A stretch of 64,000 nucleotides of DNA from MSPOR6 sp964652195 (GCA_964652195.1 CAZZBB010000074.1:1-64000); one strand, 5' to 3'. Positions 35,272-44,893 are shown, counted from the stretch's first letter. Made by a program: numbers and translations. Notes: generated by a model from the letters alone, not told the origin.

Positions 35272-36534
35272 ATGAAAAGTTCTCTTTCCAAACTACTATT
35301 TACATTATTCATCTTTTGTATGATAAACCTGATTTTACTGACCAATATATGTACTGCAAACAGTCAATTATCGGGGATTGTCATAGATAAAGAAGGAAAA
35401 CCAGTCGAAGGGTTTACTCTCTCACTCTATATAACAGATGAACTTAAACCCCAGAGAGGCATGCCAATTGAACATCAGGAAATACAACAGTTATTACGGG
35501 CTGATTCAGATAAATTGGGACACTTCAAGTTTCCTGACTTTGATCCAAAAAGGATAATGATATTAAAATTTAATGAAGGTATGCATACATCAGCATTTGA
35601 ACTCTCTGGTATTAAGATTGAAGGAATTACATTATTCGGTAATATTCATCGGTTTAGATATAATGGATTTCGTTTTGCGATACCAAAGAATACAAACATA
35701 AATAGTTTAGAGATTACTGTTAAACGAAAGATTGTTCTTCGTGGACAAGTAGTCTCATCTGACGAAGAACCACTCAGAAATACTTCTGTTAGAATCGAGG
35801 TCAGGGAAGGAGGAAATAGAAGAAGCAGTGGTAGTACTAATCTTGATGGTGAAGGAAATTTTGTCCAATACTTAAACCGTCCGGGAATTTATACAGTTAA
35901 AATCAATTACCAAGGTTTATCCGTTGAATCAAAACCTATAAAGGTGGAAGATGGACAACAAATTGATAATCTTGTCTTAAAATTAACACGTAACCCTGAT
36001 GAAATTGACCTACAACAACAAAAAAGGGCTGAGATAGTCAGAAATCAACAAGGTGGTCCTCCTCCCAATATGAGAGCATTTATGAATCTTATGGAGAAAG
36101 GTGTTTGGGTAATAAATCCAGAGAATAGACATGCATATAAGAAAGTAAAATGTACAAGTATTCAAGAAGCAAAGACAATGGCTACTGAAGAAAACGCACA
36201 TGTATTGACTATCAAGGATGAGTCGGAACAACATTGGGTTCTTGAGGTATTTGGAGATACAAATTACTGGATTGGTCTTGTAGCGGGTGAAAAAACATGG
36301 AGTAATGGTGAACCCCTTACCTATTCAAACTGGATTTCTGAACCAGAACAAAACGATAAAGAGTCTGATATTAAATACCATACAATATTAATTGGAAAAT
36401 CAAGACAATGGGATGTCGGGATTCCTGACAGTCCAATTACAAAAATCACTGAATATACCATCTTAGAAAAAGAAATCTATAATCCTGAGGATCTTATTAC
36501 TGAAATTGAAGATGAAAACCATATTAGGAGATAA
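35272..36534 (+). CDS. Secreted protein with carboxypeptidase-regulatory-like domains and C-type-lectin-like domain
   Basis: A signal peptide (LFTLFIFCMINLILLTNICTAN) leads to two CarboxypepD_reg-type Ig-like domains, the first near SGIVIDKEGKPVEGFTLSLY and the second near LRGQVVSSDEEPLRNTSVRIEV...VQYLNRPGIYTVKINYQGL. A Gln-rich linker follows, then a C-terminal C-type-lectin-like fold from about residue 275: HAYKKVKC, AKTMATEENAHVLTI, NYWIGL and WSNGEPLTYSNWISEPEQND. The last string matches the WIGL / WsdG / nW..EP Ca-site pattern. The canonical disulfide cysteines are not present, as in many bacterial members. It is followed 3 bases later by a paralogue. A role in binding surface glycans or proteins is inferred. 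Confidence 0.82.
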   Translation: MKSSLSKLLFTLFIFCMINLILLTNICTANSQLSGIVIDKEGKPVEGFTLSLYITDELKPQRGMPIEHQEIQQLLRADSDKLGHFKFPDFDPKRIMILKFNEGMHTSAFELSGIKIEGITLFGNIHRFRYNGFRFAIPKNTNINSLEITVKRKIVLRGQVVSSDEEPLRNTSVRIEVREGGNRRSSGSTNLDGEGNFVQYLNRPGIYTVKINYQGLSVESKPIKVEDGQQIDNLVLKLTRNPDEIDLQQQKRAEIVRNQQGGPPPNMRAFMNLMEKGVWVINPENRHAYKKVKCTSIQEAKTMATEENAHVLTIKDESEQHWVLEVFGDTNYWIGLVAGEKTWSNGEPLTYSNWISEPEQNDKESDIKYHTILIGKSRQWDVGIPDSPITKITEYTILEKEIYNPEDLITEIEDENHIRR

Positions 36535-36537
36535 TAA

Positions 36538-37971
36538 ATGAGAATTGCAGTCCTTATTCTTACATTCCATTTTCTTTTTTCTTCAATGAATATAACCGCT
36601 GAAGAAGTTGATTCTAATCAAGACACAGAATTCACTACTCTATCTGGTACTGTCGTTGATTTAGATGATAATCCAATTACTGACGTCTCAATTTCAATCA
36701 TGCCAATGAAACAAGTAGGAGACCACTTAGAGCCAATAGAAGACGGTTTTTGGGGACGATTACTACCCCCTATCAGGTTGCCAATTCAGGGGCAATTGAA
36801 TCCAAACAATAAAGATGAAATTAAACAGAGTAAATATCCGGTAATTGTCAAAACAGATCAAGAAGGAAAGTTTACTACCAAGAGTCTTCCAAAAGGATTT
36901 CTACAACTAATAATAACGCCAGATAACCCCAATACACATAAGGCAGATAAACAGATTGTATCCATACAAATTGGAAAGATTACGCTCTATGAGAATGAAG
37001 ATGAATTTGGACCAGATGATAAATTAACATTCGCATTAGATTCAAGTGAAGTGTTTGAGAATATTAAAATCAGAGTAAAACAATTATTAAAAATAAAAGC
37101 TCAAGTAGTTTCAAAGGATGGACAACCAATCAAGAATACTCGAATTAGATTAAGTATGATCTTAAAAGGTGATCAGGGTAGTGGAAGCTATGGGACAAGT
37201 GTAACGACAGATGACACTGGACATTTCACATACTATCGTAGTGATTCAGGAATTTATACTGTGTCTGTTGAATATCAGAACTTTAAGGGAGGCGTAACCC
37301 CATTTCAATTGGATTATGAAACCCCAGCACCAGAAAATCTTGTAATTAAACTCGATGGCAACCCAGCGGATAATGACCTTAAAAAGCTTATTAAATCTAA
37401 ACCTGGAAATGGTATAGGACAACAAACACCACCGAACATTGATCCGCTTGAATTTCAAAAGTTAATTCAACAGCAAAGACAGGAACAAATGGCCAAACAA
37501 AAACAAGAACATCGAGAAAAAGAGGTATGGATTATAAATCCTGCCAATGGACATGCATATAAGAAAATCCAATGTGAGAATTGGCATGATGCACAGCAGA
37601 CTGCAATTGATGAACTTGCTCATCTTGTATCTATCACTGATGTTAATGAACAGCTTTGGCTTCAGACAATATTTGGTCGACAACCATATTGGATAGGTTT
37701 AAACGACGTTGAAGAAGAAGGTGTGTGGAAATGGGATAGTGGTGAACCAGTTAATTATACTAACTGGACGCAGCATGATATGTTTGGGACAACTCATACA
37801 GACGCTCAAAGAGACTATGTTGCTATGACATTTCACTTTGGTGCTTGGCAATCTGTGGCTCCACACGGTAAAGAAGGTCATAGTCCATTGTGGAATATTA
37901 CACGACATGCAATTATTGAAAAAGATGGATTAATTTCAAAGAAACCTAAGTCTGATTCTAATGAAGAATGA
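36538..37971 (+). CDS. Secreted C-type-lectin-like paralogue of the preceding gene
   Basis: Same domain order as the 35272 protein: signal peptide (IAVLILTFHFLFSSMNITA), a regulatory-like Ig domain starting LSGTVVDLDDNPITDVSI, a second starting KAQVVSKDGQPIKNTRIRL, a Gln/Lys-rich linker (QKLIQQQRQEQMAKQKQEH) and a C-type-lectin-like domain. That domain shows HAYKKIQC, AHLVSI, PYWIGLNDVEEEG and WKWDSGEPVNYTNW. It is 477 aa, longer in the first Ig domain and in the lectin loop. The EP(N/E) string after nW is replaced by TQHDMFG, so carbohydrate specificity probably differs. Only 3 bases separate the genes, so the two products are made together and may form a hetero-complex. Confidence 0.82.
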   Translation: MRIAVLILTFHFLFSSMNITAEEVDSNQDTEFTTLSGTVVDLDDNPITDVSISIMPMKQVGDHLEPIEDGFWGRLLPPIRLPIQGQLNPNNKDEIKQSKYPVIVKTDQEGKFTTKSLPKGFLQLIITPDNPNTHKADKQIVSIQIGKITLYENEDEFGPDDKLTFALDSSEVFENIKIRVKQLLKIKAQVVSKDGQPIKNTRIRLSMILKGDQGSGSYGTSVTTDDTGHFTYYRSDSGIYTVSVEYQNFKGGVTPFQLDYETPAPENLVIKLDGNPADNDLKKLIKSKPGNGIGQQTPPNIDPLEFQKLIQQQRQEQMAKQKQEHREKEVWIINPANGHAYKKIQCENWHDAQQTAIDELAHLVSITDVNEQLWLQTIFGRQPYWIGLNDVEEEGVWKWDSGEPVNYTNWTQHDMFGTTHTDAQRDYVAMTFHFGAWQSVAPHGKEGHSPLWNITRHAIIEKDGLISKKPKSDSNEE

Positions 37972-38238
37972 TGAGATTTTCAATCTGTATATCTATTTGA
38001 ATTATCGATGTATATCTGTTTTGTCTTGTAAACCGATAATAAATTTGCTATTTTAATGTCAATATAATATGTCTTACTATGTTGTTTTCAGTCAATAATA
38101 TATATATTCAATAGTGTCTCGCTAAGGTAATTTAACAACTAATCAATAAATCCTCTATTTAAACAACAATAGATGGTTTAAACAATCTTTATAACTGATT
38201 AGACTCTAACTATGTTAACATAAAAGGAGTAACTTAGA

Positions 38239-38997
38239 ATGAAAATTCGTTATGTCAGTGCTGTGATATTACTAATGTTTTGTTTTTCAATCACCGCAAT
38301 TGCCCAAGTACAAGAGAAAAACCTTGTCGGTTGGTGGTTATTTAATAACGATAAAGAGGAAACAGGTAACTTTGGTAAAGTTGTACTTCACGGTGCAAAA
38401 ATCGAAAAAGGACAATTAGTCGTCGAGACAGGAAAATGGGCTCATTCATTAGAATACGAAGGTCCAGACATCTCAGAATTAAGTTTGGTCACTTGGGTTA
38501 GTTTAGATAATTATGCTAAAACAAACGGTTCTGCTCTTACTTTAGATGAAGTATCAACTGATCAGTTCTGTGCTATTGTGTGGGCAGAAAGAGTAGATAG
38601 ACAGTGGATGCCGGGAAGTAGTCATTTTAGGCGTACAGCTGATTTTCCAAAGGCCGTAACAGAAAAAGATACTGGTGAAATGATGAACATTGTCATAACC
38701 TATGAGCTTGTAGGCAATCTTTATGAAATTACTGGGTATCGGAATGGTGAAAGTCTTGGGAGTTTTAAAAAAGGTGATAAGAGAACTTGGGAAGCAGGTG
38801 ATGCTGAAGCAATTTGGGGAAAACGACACGTTAATGGTCTTAATGGTCCTGGAGAACTAAATGCTCACATTGAAGAATCCCGTATCTATAATGTTGCTCT
38901 CACCGCTGACGAAGTTAAGGATTTAACTGTTGGTGGTCTTGCAGTTGAAGCTCAAGGAAAAATAGCAACACGTTGGGCAAGTATTAAGAGACAGTAA
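38239..38997 (+). CDS. Secreted LamG/concanavalin-A-like protein, first of a tandem pair
   Basis: AAAAGGAG precedes the ATG. A signal peptide (VILLMFCFSITAIA) ends at AQ. The mature part opens LVGWWLFN, the usual first strand of bacterial LamG/Laminin_G_3 jelly rolls, and includes LSLVTWVSLD, a long stretch in the middle and HIEESRIYNVALTADEVKDL, the standard closing strand. It ends QGKIATRWASIKRQ, a form of the C-terminal motif shared with other secreted proteins here. The protein is 252 aa, a single domain with no enzyme part, likely a carbohydrate- or surface-binding protein. It is a tandem duplicate of the 39145 gene. Confidence 0.83.
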   Translation: MKIRYVSAVILLMFCFSITAIAQVQEKNLVGWWLFNNDKEETGNFGKVVLHGAKIEKGQLVVETGKWAHSLEYEGPDISELSLVTWVSLDNYAKTNGSALTLDEVSTDQFCAIVWAERVDRQWMPGSSHFRRTADFPKAVTEKDTGEMMNIVITYELVGNLYEITGYRNGESLGSFKKGDKRTWEAGDAEAIWGKRHVNGLNGPGELNAHIEESRIYNVALTADEVKDLTVGGLAVEAQGKIATRWASIKRQ

Positions 38998-39144
38998 TTG
39001 TCCCAATCCTCATAATTGTGGAATTTATATAAATCTATCTCAGAGTTTATTAGAAATTTTGGACTCTGAGATAGACTAATAACAGGATATGTCATAATAG
39101 TTACAATTCTTACTATAAAGCAATTAATTAGGAGTATAAATCAC

Positions 39145-39909
39145 ATGCCAAAATTTGTTTTCTGTTTTATAGGTATTTTTATTATTGTTTGTATACCACT
39201 TTCTATATCTGCACAAGTTCAAGAAGGTAATTTGGTTGGATGGTGGCGTTTTGATTCTCTTGAAGAAGAAACCGGAAACTTTGGTGACATCGTATTACAT
39301 GGTGCATCGGTAGAAGGTGGACAATTAGTCGTTGATCCAGGTAAGTGGGCACATGCGCTGGATTACACTGGACCCGACATAACTGAATTGACTTTAGCTT
39401 CTTGGGTTGCATTAGATAGTTATGCCAAAACAAACGGTTCTGCTCTTACTTTAGATGAAGTATCAACTGATCAGTTTTGTGGTATAGTATGGGCAGAAAG
39501 GGTTAACAAACAGTGGATGCCAGGGAGCAGCCATTTTCGTAGGACTGATGACTTTCCAAACGCTGTTACTGAACCTGAAACTGGAGATTTAGTTTTTGTC
39601 GCAATTACCTATAAGAATGTAAATAACCAATATGAAATTACCGGTTATCGTAATGGTGAAAGTATGGGAAGTTTTAGAAAGGGCGATCTCCGAACTTGGG
39701 AAGCCGGTGATTCTGAAGCTATTTGGGGAAAACGTCATGTCAACGGAACCAGTGGACCAGGTGAACTCAGTGCTCATATAGAAGAATCACGGATCTACAA
39801 TGTTGCGTTGTCTGCTGGTGAAATTGAGAGTCTGAATACTGACGGACTCACACCTGTTGAACCTCAGAGCAAACTCGCAACTCAATGGGGTTTCCTAAAA
39901 TCCAAGTAG
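39145..39909 (+). CDS. Secreted LamG/concanavalin-A-like protein, second of a tandem pair
   Basis: TAGGAG lies before the ATG, and the signal peptide (CFIGIFIIVCIPLSISA) ends at AQ. LVGWWRFD, LTLASWVALD, the shared core block and HIEESRIYNVALSAGEIESL align along the whole length with the 38239 protein. It ends SKLATQWGFLKSK, another version of the shared C-terminal motif. The protein is 254 aa. A terminator directly follows. Most codons differ from the first copy, apart from one 50-base block that is identical, so the duplication is old but partly homogenised. Confidence 0.83.
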   Translation: MPKFVFCFIGIFIIVCIPLSISAQVQEGNLVGWWRFDSLEEETGNFGDIVLHGASVEGGQLVVDPGKWAHALDYTGPDITELTLASWVALDSYAKTNGSALTLDEVSTDQFCGIVWAERVNKQWMPGSSHFRRTDDFPNAVTEPETGDLVFVAITYKNVNNQYEITGYRNGESMGSFRKGDLRTWEAGDSEAIWGKRHVNGTSGPGELSAHIEESRIYNVALSAGEIESLNTDGLTPVEPQSKLATQWGFLKSK

Positions 39910-39930
39910 ACTTTCATACCATACAAAATG

Positions 39931-39967
39931 GCTGGTAGTTCATGGGATCTACCAGCTTTTTTATTTT
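39931..39967 (+). terminator. Rho-independent terminator
   Basis: GCTGGTAG (39931-39938) pairs with CTACCAGC (39949-39956), followed directly by TTTTTTATTTT. It ends the LamG pair and lies just before the convergent membrane gene. Confidence 0.8.
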
Positions 39968-39974
39968 CATCATT

Positions 39975-41891
39975 TTAATCTGGTAATATTCTATATCCAC
40001 TACTAATCCCTGTAACCATTCCAACAATTGCCCACAGACCTGCACATGTCATCTCACCAATTACTAATCCAAGAAAAACAGGTCTCGCTTGACGATAAGC
40101 TTTCAACCCACCGTATTTAACAATTGCAAACTTCATTCCCCATCCAAGAAAGATAGAGAACCACAATTTAAATGTTGCCCATGAACTTAACATTGTGTAA
40201 CCAAGAGGATGCAATGGCCACCATACAAATGTCTGACGCATCCACATTAACCACCCCGTGAATCCTCCTCCAAATACAATAAAACCTGTGTTTGTCCAGT
40301 TTGTTGTTGTTTTAGGGCTAACCAATAATCCTTCAAGTTGCCGCATGAACCAACTGCCACCCATATATGGTGCACCATGGGCATAACCCACCTTAAGCGC
40401 GGAATAATATGAAACACCAAGACCTATAACCATTGCTACCGCCATTGCAATCAATAGTTGTCTTCTTTTAATCCGCGCCTCATCTGCTGCCTTAAGTCCA
40501 TTCATAATATTCGGCATCATAAATTCTCGTAGATCAAGTGTTAAACATACTGGATGCATCATCAATGAGGTTAATGTAGATGGATGAATCTTTGAAGTTC
40601 CAAGTGTTGTAAGAAAGAAACTTTGTGGTGAAAAGGATGGATTAATGAATGGAATACCTCCATTAATCACCTGCCAAGTCAGAACAATATACATCGCAAG
40701 TAGAAATAGGACAAATCCTATAGCAAATAGTATTGACATACCCATCAAATGATTAAAAAACACAAGAACACTGATTCCACCAATCAACCCTATAATAGTA
40801 ACGCCATAGGGTAAGGCTTCATCAGATGAACCTGTTTTTATCATATTCTTAATATGATGACGGGTTTTCCATAATGCAATAGCTACAAATACCAAACATG
40901 CTCCTGTTTCCTGGGCAGCACTAAACGACTTCCCTGTCCACTGTACACCAGGTCCAGACGTCAATTGAAAACCAAGTAACACTCCTATAAGACATTGAAG
41001 TTTGTAAAAAATAAAGAAAAACCAGATGCTGAATGAAACTTCCAGAGTTAAGAGATAACTAAATCCTACCATTGACCAGAAAATCACAATCTGAAATGGT
41101 CGTAAAGCACTCCATGGTCTATCTGTCAAAAATTGGTTTAGCCAGAAATCCCGTGGTATATGTGGTACTGAAGGAAAGAATGTATGGAGTCCATTTATCG
41201 TATGTAAGAATACAGGAAATGCAAATCCAAACCAAAGGGCACTATTCTTAAACAAAGGACCTAATCTTCCCATACCTTGTGTTGCCATTTCAACTGGTAA
41301 TTTAACCAATGGAAATGCACACCTTTCATATTCTACCCACTGTTTACGGAGTAATACCGATAAACAGATCATCACAAAATATACTACTATTACATAAGTA
41401 CTCCAAATGAAGATAGGAGTGATCCATGCACTCCACGGAACAGATTCACCAGCAAATAATCCTCTATAGAATGATGTTATCGCAGTCTCATCTCTAACAA
41501 CACGCCAATGTGGTATATAATGAAAAAATAGTGATTCCCAATCGTTTTCTGGGGTGGCAAAATACTGATACGCTACCATTGGACTAATAGCATAACGCAT
41601 CATTCCTGATGACGGTATACCAGCTGGGGCAAGCATTATGCACCAAATAGTAATCAGTTCACCGGGAGAGAATGCCGACTTAGGATTGATATGCTTTAGA
41701 ATTACATTGATACCTAAGACAAATAGTATTAGAATGAAGAATGGTCCGACAGGAAAATGACCACCAGCTAAGAATATGTTTCTAATAACATAGTCATTGT
41801 ATGGGGCAAGTAGACATTCTATTGTTGCACAAAGTAATCCTATGAATACTGCTCGGAAGGATACGCTTGATCTGGATACTTGTTGAAACAC
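39975..41891 (-). CDS. Large polytopic membrane protein, DUF6785/DUF6784-like
   Basis: A 638-aa protein with some 12-15 hydrophobic helices. SFRAVFIGLLCATIECLLAPYNDYV, FSPGELITIWCIMLAPAGIPSSG and the C-terminal GWGMKFAIVKYGG...RPVFLGLVIGEM resemble the DUF6785 family found in Planctomycetes, Poribacteria and similar groups, with remote likeness to oligopeptide-transporter-type proteins. Function is unknown; transport of a small solute is a guess. The gene stands alone, and its start region is divergent from the PhyH gene at 42051 with a 159-base shared upstream region. Confidence 0.72.
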   Translation of the reverse strand: MFQQVSRSSVSFRAVFIGLLCATIECLLAPYNDYVIRNIFLAGGHFPVGPFFILILFVLGINVILKHINPKSAFSPGELITIWCIMLAPAGIPSSGMMRYAISPMVAYQYFATPENDWESLFFHYIPHWRVVRDETAITSFYRGLFAGESVPWSAWITPIFIWSTYVIVVYFVMICLSVLLRKQWVEYERCAFPLVKLPVEMATQGMGRLGPLFKNSALWFGFAFPVFLHTINGLHTFFPSVPHIPRDFWLNQFLTDRPWSALRPFQIVIFWSMVGFSYLLTLEVSFSIWFFFIFYKLQCLIGVLLGFQLTSGPGVQWTGKSFSAAQETGACLVFVAIALWKTRHHIKNMIKTGSSDEALPYGVTIIGLIGGISVLVFFNHLMGMSILFAIGFVLFLLAMYIVLTWQVINGGIPFINPSFSPQSFFLTTLGTSKIHPSTLTSLMMHPVCLTLDLREFMMPNIMNGLKAADEARIKRRQLLIAMAVAMVIGLGVSYYSALKVGYAHGAPYMGGSWFMRQLEGLLVSPKTTTNWTNTGFIVFGGGFTGWLMWMRQTFVWWPLHPLGYTMLSSWATFKLWFSIFLGWGMKFAIVKYGGLKAYRQARPVFLGLVIGEMTCAGLWAIVGMVTGISSGYRILPD

Positions 41892-42050
41892 GTTTAATAC
41901 TTCTTATTTACAATTATACTAAGTTTTCACTTGAAAAAATATATGACAAATTAAATAATGTCAAGTAAAATAGTATCATACAATTCTACTTCATACTTTG
42001 TATTGTAGGCCAAACTTATTCATCTTAACCTTATTTCTTTAGGGAGATAT

Positions 42051-43553
42051 ATGATGCAAGAACAGTCACATCTATTGACAGATGATCAGATGAGAGATTT
42101 TATTATTAACGGGTATATATCTATTAAAACAGATTTACCCCGAAGTGTTCATGAAACAATCTATAGGAAAACACAAGAATACACAGAAAAGGAAGGGAAC
42201 TTAGGAAACAACATTTTACCCAGAGTTCCTGAACTACAAGCGGTCTTTGAAGATCCAGCAGTTCGAGGTGCATTCACAAGTGTTTTAGGTAAAAACTATG
42301 TAATGCATTCACATCGACATCCGCATCGAAATACTCCACATAGCGGTGGACAAGGATTTCATAAGGATAGTTATTGGGGACACCAAAAAGTTAGACACCA
42401 TCTCCCGCGATGGGCAATGGCGTTTTACTATCCACAGGATACTCCGGTAGAAATTGGTCCGTCTGCTATCTTATCTGGCACACAATATTATAGTCATCGA
42501 ATAACTGATGATAATGATGGAGAAGTAGCACTTTGTGGTGAAGCAGGAACTATTTCAGTAATACATTTTGACCTATGGCATCGCGCAATGGCAAATAGCA
42601 CTGACAAAACTCGATATATGATGAAGTTTCAGTTTATTAGATTGGATGAACCTAATGAACCTGAATGGCAATCTGAAGACTCCACTTGGAAGATCAATGG
42701 TTACAGTGAAGAGAGTAATCCTGCCGCTAAGAAACATGAAACAACTTGGCGACATGTTTGGAATTGGATGTCTGGTTATACAAATGGAGATAATTCATCG
42801 AATGGCATTATGTCCACACATGTTGAAGCATTAAAGGATGAAAATCCTGATGTACGGTCCAATGCTGTAGATGAATTAGGTATGTTAGCAGAAGTTGCTG
42901 CAGATGCCATCCCAGAATTGGCAAATCTCTTAGGTGATGAATATGAACCTGCAAGACTAAATGCTGCGTATGCATTAGGGGCAATAGGTGAATCAGCTGT
43001 TCCAACTTTAATCGAAAAACTGTCTGATGAAAATGGGTCAACAAGACGAATGGCTGCATATGCATTAGCTGCAGTTGGTACTCCAGCAGTTCCCGCATTG
43101 AAGGGAGCCATAAATCATGAAAATGAAGGAGTACGAGTTGAAGCATCTTATGCTTTAGCACAGATAGGCAGTGGAGCAGAATCCGCAGTAGATGTAATGA
43201 TTGAAAGAGCAAAAGATTCGAATGCTGAAGTACGACGCTATATTCCTGAAGCATTTGGGGCAATTGGACCTGCTGCCGCTCCAGCAGTCCCTGTATTAAT
43301 TGATAGATTGGCTAATGATGAAGATGCCCAGGTTAGATTTGAGTCTGCTTTAGCGTTAGCTCAAATTGGTCCTGCTTCCAGTGATGCGATTTCTGTATTG
43401 AAAGATTCTCTCAGTGATAGTAATCGGTATGTTCGAGACAATTCAATTCATGCACTAAAACGTATTGGTACTCCAGAAGCAGAGACAGCACTATTGGATT
43501 ATTTACTTATGGCTCGTTGGTGTGCTGTTACAAATAGTGAAAGTACATTCTAA
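42051..43553 (+). CDS. PhyH-type Fe(II)/2-oxoglutarate dioxygenase fused to HEAT repeats
   Basis: The N-terminal half (residues about 1-225) is a phytanoyl-CoA dioxygenase-like double-stranded beta helix: iron ligands H104 and D106 in FHKDSYW, H177 in LWHRAM, and R188 for 2-oxoglutarate. The C-terminal half (from about 255) holds about six or seven HEAT/PBS-lyase-type repeats of 30-38 residues with units such as VRSNAVDELGMLA, ARLNAAYALGAIG and VRVEASYALAQIG. The enzyme core is complete. PhyH-like enzymes are very abundant in Poribacteria, but a HEAT fusion is unusual to my knowledge; the repeats probably bind the substrate-bearing partner. AGGGAG lies before the ATG. Confidence 0.87.
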   Translation: MMQEQSHLLTDDQMRDFIINGYISIKTDLPRSVHETIYRKTQEYTEKEGNLGNNILPRVPELQAVFEDPAVRGAFTSVLGKNYVMHSHRHPHRNTPHSGGQGFHKDSYWGHQKVRHHLPRWAMAFYYPQDTPVEIGPSAILSGTQYYSHRITDDNDGEVALCGEAGTISVIHFDLWHRAMANSTDKTRYMMKFQFIRLDEPNEPEWQSEDSTWKINGYSEESNPAAKKHETTWRHVWNWMSGYTNGDNSSNGIMSTHVEALKDENPDVRSNAVDELGMLAEVAADAIPELANLLGDEYEPARLNAAYALGAIGESAVPTLIEKLSDENGSTRRMAAYALAAVGTPAVPALKGAINHENEGVRVEASYALAQIGSGAESAVDVMIERAKDSNAEVRRYIPEAFGAIGPAAAPAVPVLIDRLANDEDAQVRFESALALAQIGPASSDAISVLKDSLSDSNRYVRDNSIHALKRIGTPEAETALLDYLLMARWCAVTNSESTF

Positions 43554-43610
43554 TTCTTATATCTGATCATACTATACCTAATCAGCATAGTTTAACTAAA
43601 TTGTAAAAAT

Positions 43611-43639
43611 GAGGGATTTCAACTGAGTTGTGATCCCTC
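43611..43639 (+). terminator. Hairpin between PhyH and coiled-coil genes
   Basis: GAGGGAT (43611-43617) pairs with ATCCCTC (43633-43639), with further pairing CAAC/GTTG inside. No clear U-run follows, so it may be a terminator or a processing hairpin. Confidence 0.45.
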
Positions 43640-43663
43640 TACTAAAATATTTAGGAGATAAAT

Positions 43664-44614
43664 ATGAACATCTTTGAATCATTTGAAGAACTTATTAACC
43701 GAACAAAAACTTGGTTTGATGAAAATGAACGTGTTGCGGATGAACAAATTGAAAGAATACAAAGCCAAATTGATGATTATCGAACAAGTATTGAACACCA
43801 AATAGAGGAAATAGAGAATCAACAACATCTTGATACTGAGTCTGCTGAAGACCAGATAAACAAATTAAACGAAGAATTGGAATCACATCAAAGAATGATT
43901 GAAGAACAGATGGAAAAGATGCAGGAGGAATCAGAAGAAAAAGAGCGGAGTATTCAAGAACAAATTGAGAAAATCGAAAGTGAAATTGAACGGAGTCAAG
44001 ATTCCTATGAAGAGCGTAAAGAAAGATTACGTGAACAATTTGAACAAAAGGAAGAGACTGCTAACGAGCAAATAGAGAAAATCCGTGAGCAGATTGATGA
44101 ATTTCGTGATAAAGCAGATGAACATGTGGAAAGCATCAATGAACAAGTTCAAAATCATAAAGAGAATTTTGATAACGTTACTGGGAGTTTTCATACTGAA
44201 AATATACATGTTACATCGAATGTAGCGTCAGGTGCACATAACGATCAGAATTCTGTTGAATCATTAATTAATATATATGATGAAGAGTACAATGATAGAC
44301 ATGAGAATACTACTATCAGTAATACTTATGTGATGAATGGTGTGGAAATATTAAAATATGGAGGAAAGTTGATCTCATTAGAAGAGATGGATTCGTCCTT
44401 ACCTCGTAATGAATGGCTTCAAAACTTGCTTGATCATGGTGTTAGAATTCAGAATATTGAGGAATATTGTCATTATCTGAATGCACGTGACATGCTTTTA
44501 AGAATACAAGAAAAACCAAATGTGTGGACATCAGGTTTATTTGATATCCCACCAACTGAGAATTGGGATACATATAAGGAAGAATATATTAAATGGGTGG
44601 CTGAAAAGAAATAA
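43664..44614 (+). CDS. Coiled-coil protein of unknown function, 316 aa
   Basis: TAGGAGA precedes the ATG. Residues about 20-165 are an almost uninterrupted, highly charged coiled coil in which EQIEKIxSxI-type heptads recur (for example RIQSQIDDY, QEQIEKIESEI, NEQIEKIREQIDEF). There is no signal peptide or membrane segment. The C-terminal 100 residues are a separate globular part with VEILKYGGKLISLEEMD, LPRNEWLQNLLDHG and WTSGLFDIPPTENW. I recognise no family. The shape suggests a structural or scaffold protein in the cytoplasm. The gene appears monocistronic. Confidence 0.75.
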   Translation: MNIFESFEELINRTKTWFDENERVADEQIERIQSQIDDYRTSIEHQIEEIENQQHLDTESAEDQINKLNEELESHQRMIEEQMEKMQEESEEKERSIQEQIEKIESEIERSQDSYEERKERLREQFEQKEETANEQIEKIREQIDEFRDKADEHVESINEQVQNHKENFDNVTGSFHTENIHVTSNVASGAHNDQNSVESLINIYDEEYNDRHENTTISNTYVMNGVEILKYGGKLISLEEMDSSLPRNEWLQNLLDHGVRIQNIEEYCHYLNARDMLLRIQEKPNVWTSGLFDIPPTENWDTYKEEYIKWVAEKK

Positions 44615-44654
44615 CTGAATTGTTTACAACTAAGTGAATAGTAATTAATACAAA

Positions 44655-44693
44655 GGGGTGGTCAATGTGAAGATTTACACTATTGTCCATCCC
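44655..44693 (+). terminator. Imperfect terminator-like hairpin
   Basis: GGGGTGG and CAATG on the left pair with CATTG-like and CCATCCC on the right (GGGGTGGTCAAT with ATTGTCCATCCC, one bulge), followed by TATTTAT. It lies 40 bases after the coiled-coil gene. Confidence 0.4.
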
Positions 44694-44893
44694 TATTTAT
44701 GTGCCAGTTAATCAACATTTGGTAAAGGAAGAATACACATATTTACCAAGAATCTACAAAACCATTAATGATAAGAATTACACTTGCACACGTAATGAAT
44801 TTATAGCATAATTAAACCGACTTCCATGTAACAGTTCTTGTACTTACCATAATGCATATACAATTCCCACCAGTGAACACTTTGGAGAAGTTG

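Noticed and set aside
42808..43263. Minus-strand ORF of 151 codons in the PhyH-HEAT gene
   Set aside because: It lies opposite the HEAT repeats, has a His/Leu/Gln-biased composition caused by antisense reading, and lacks a ribosome binding site.
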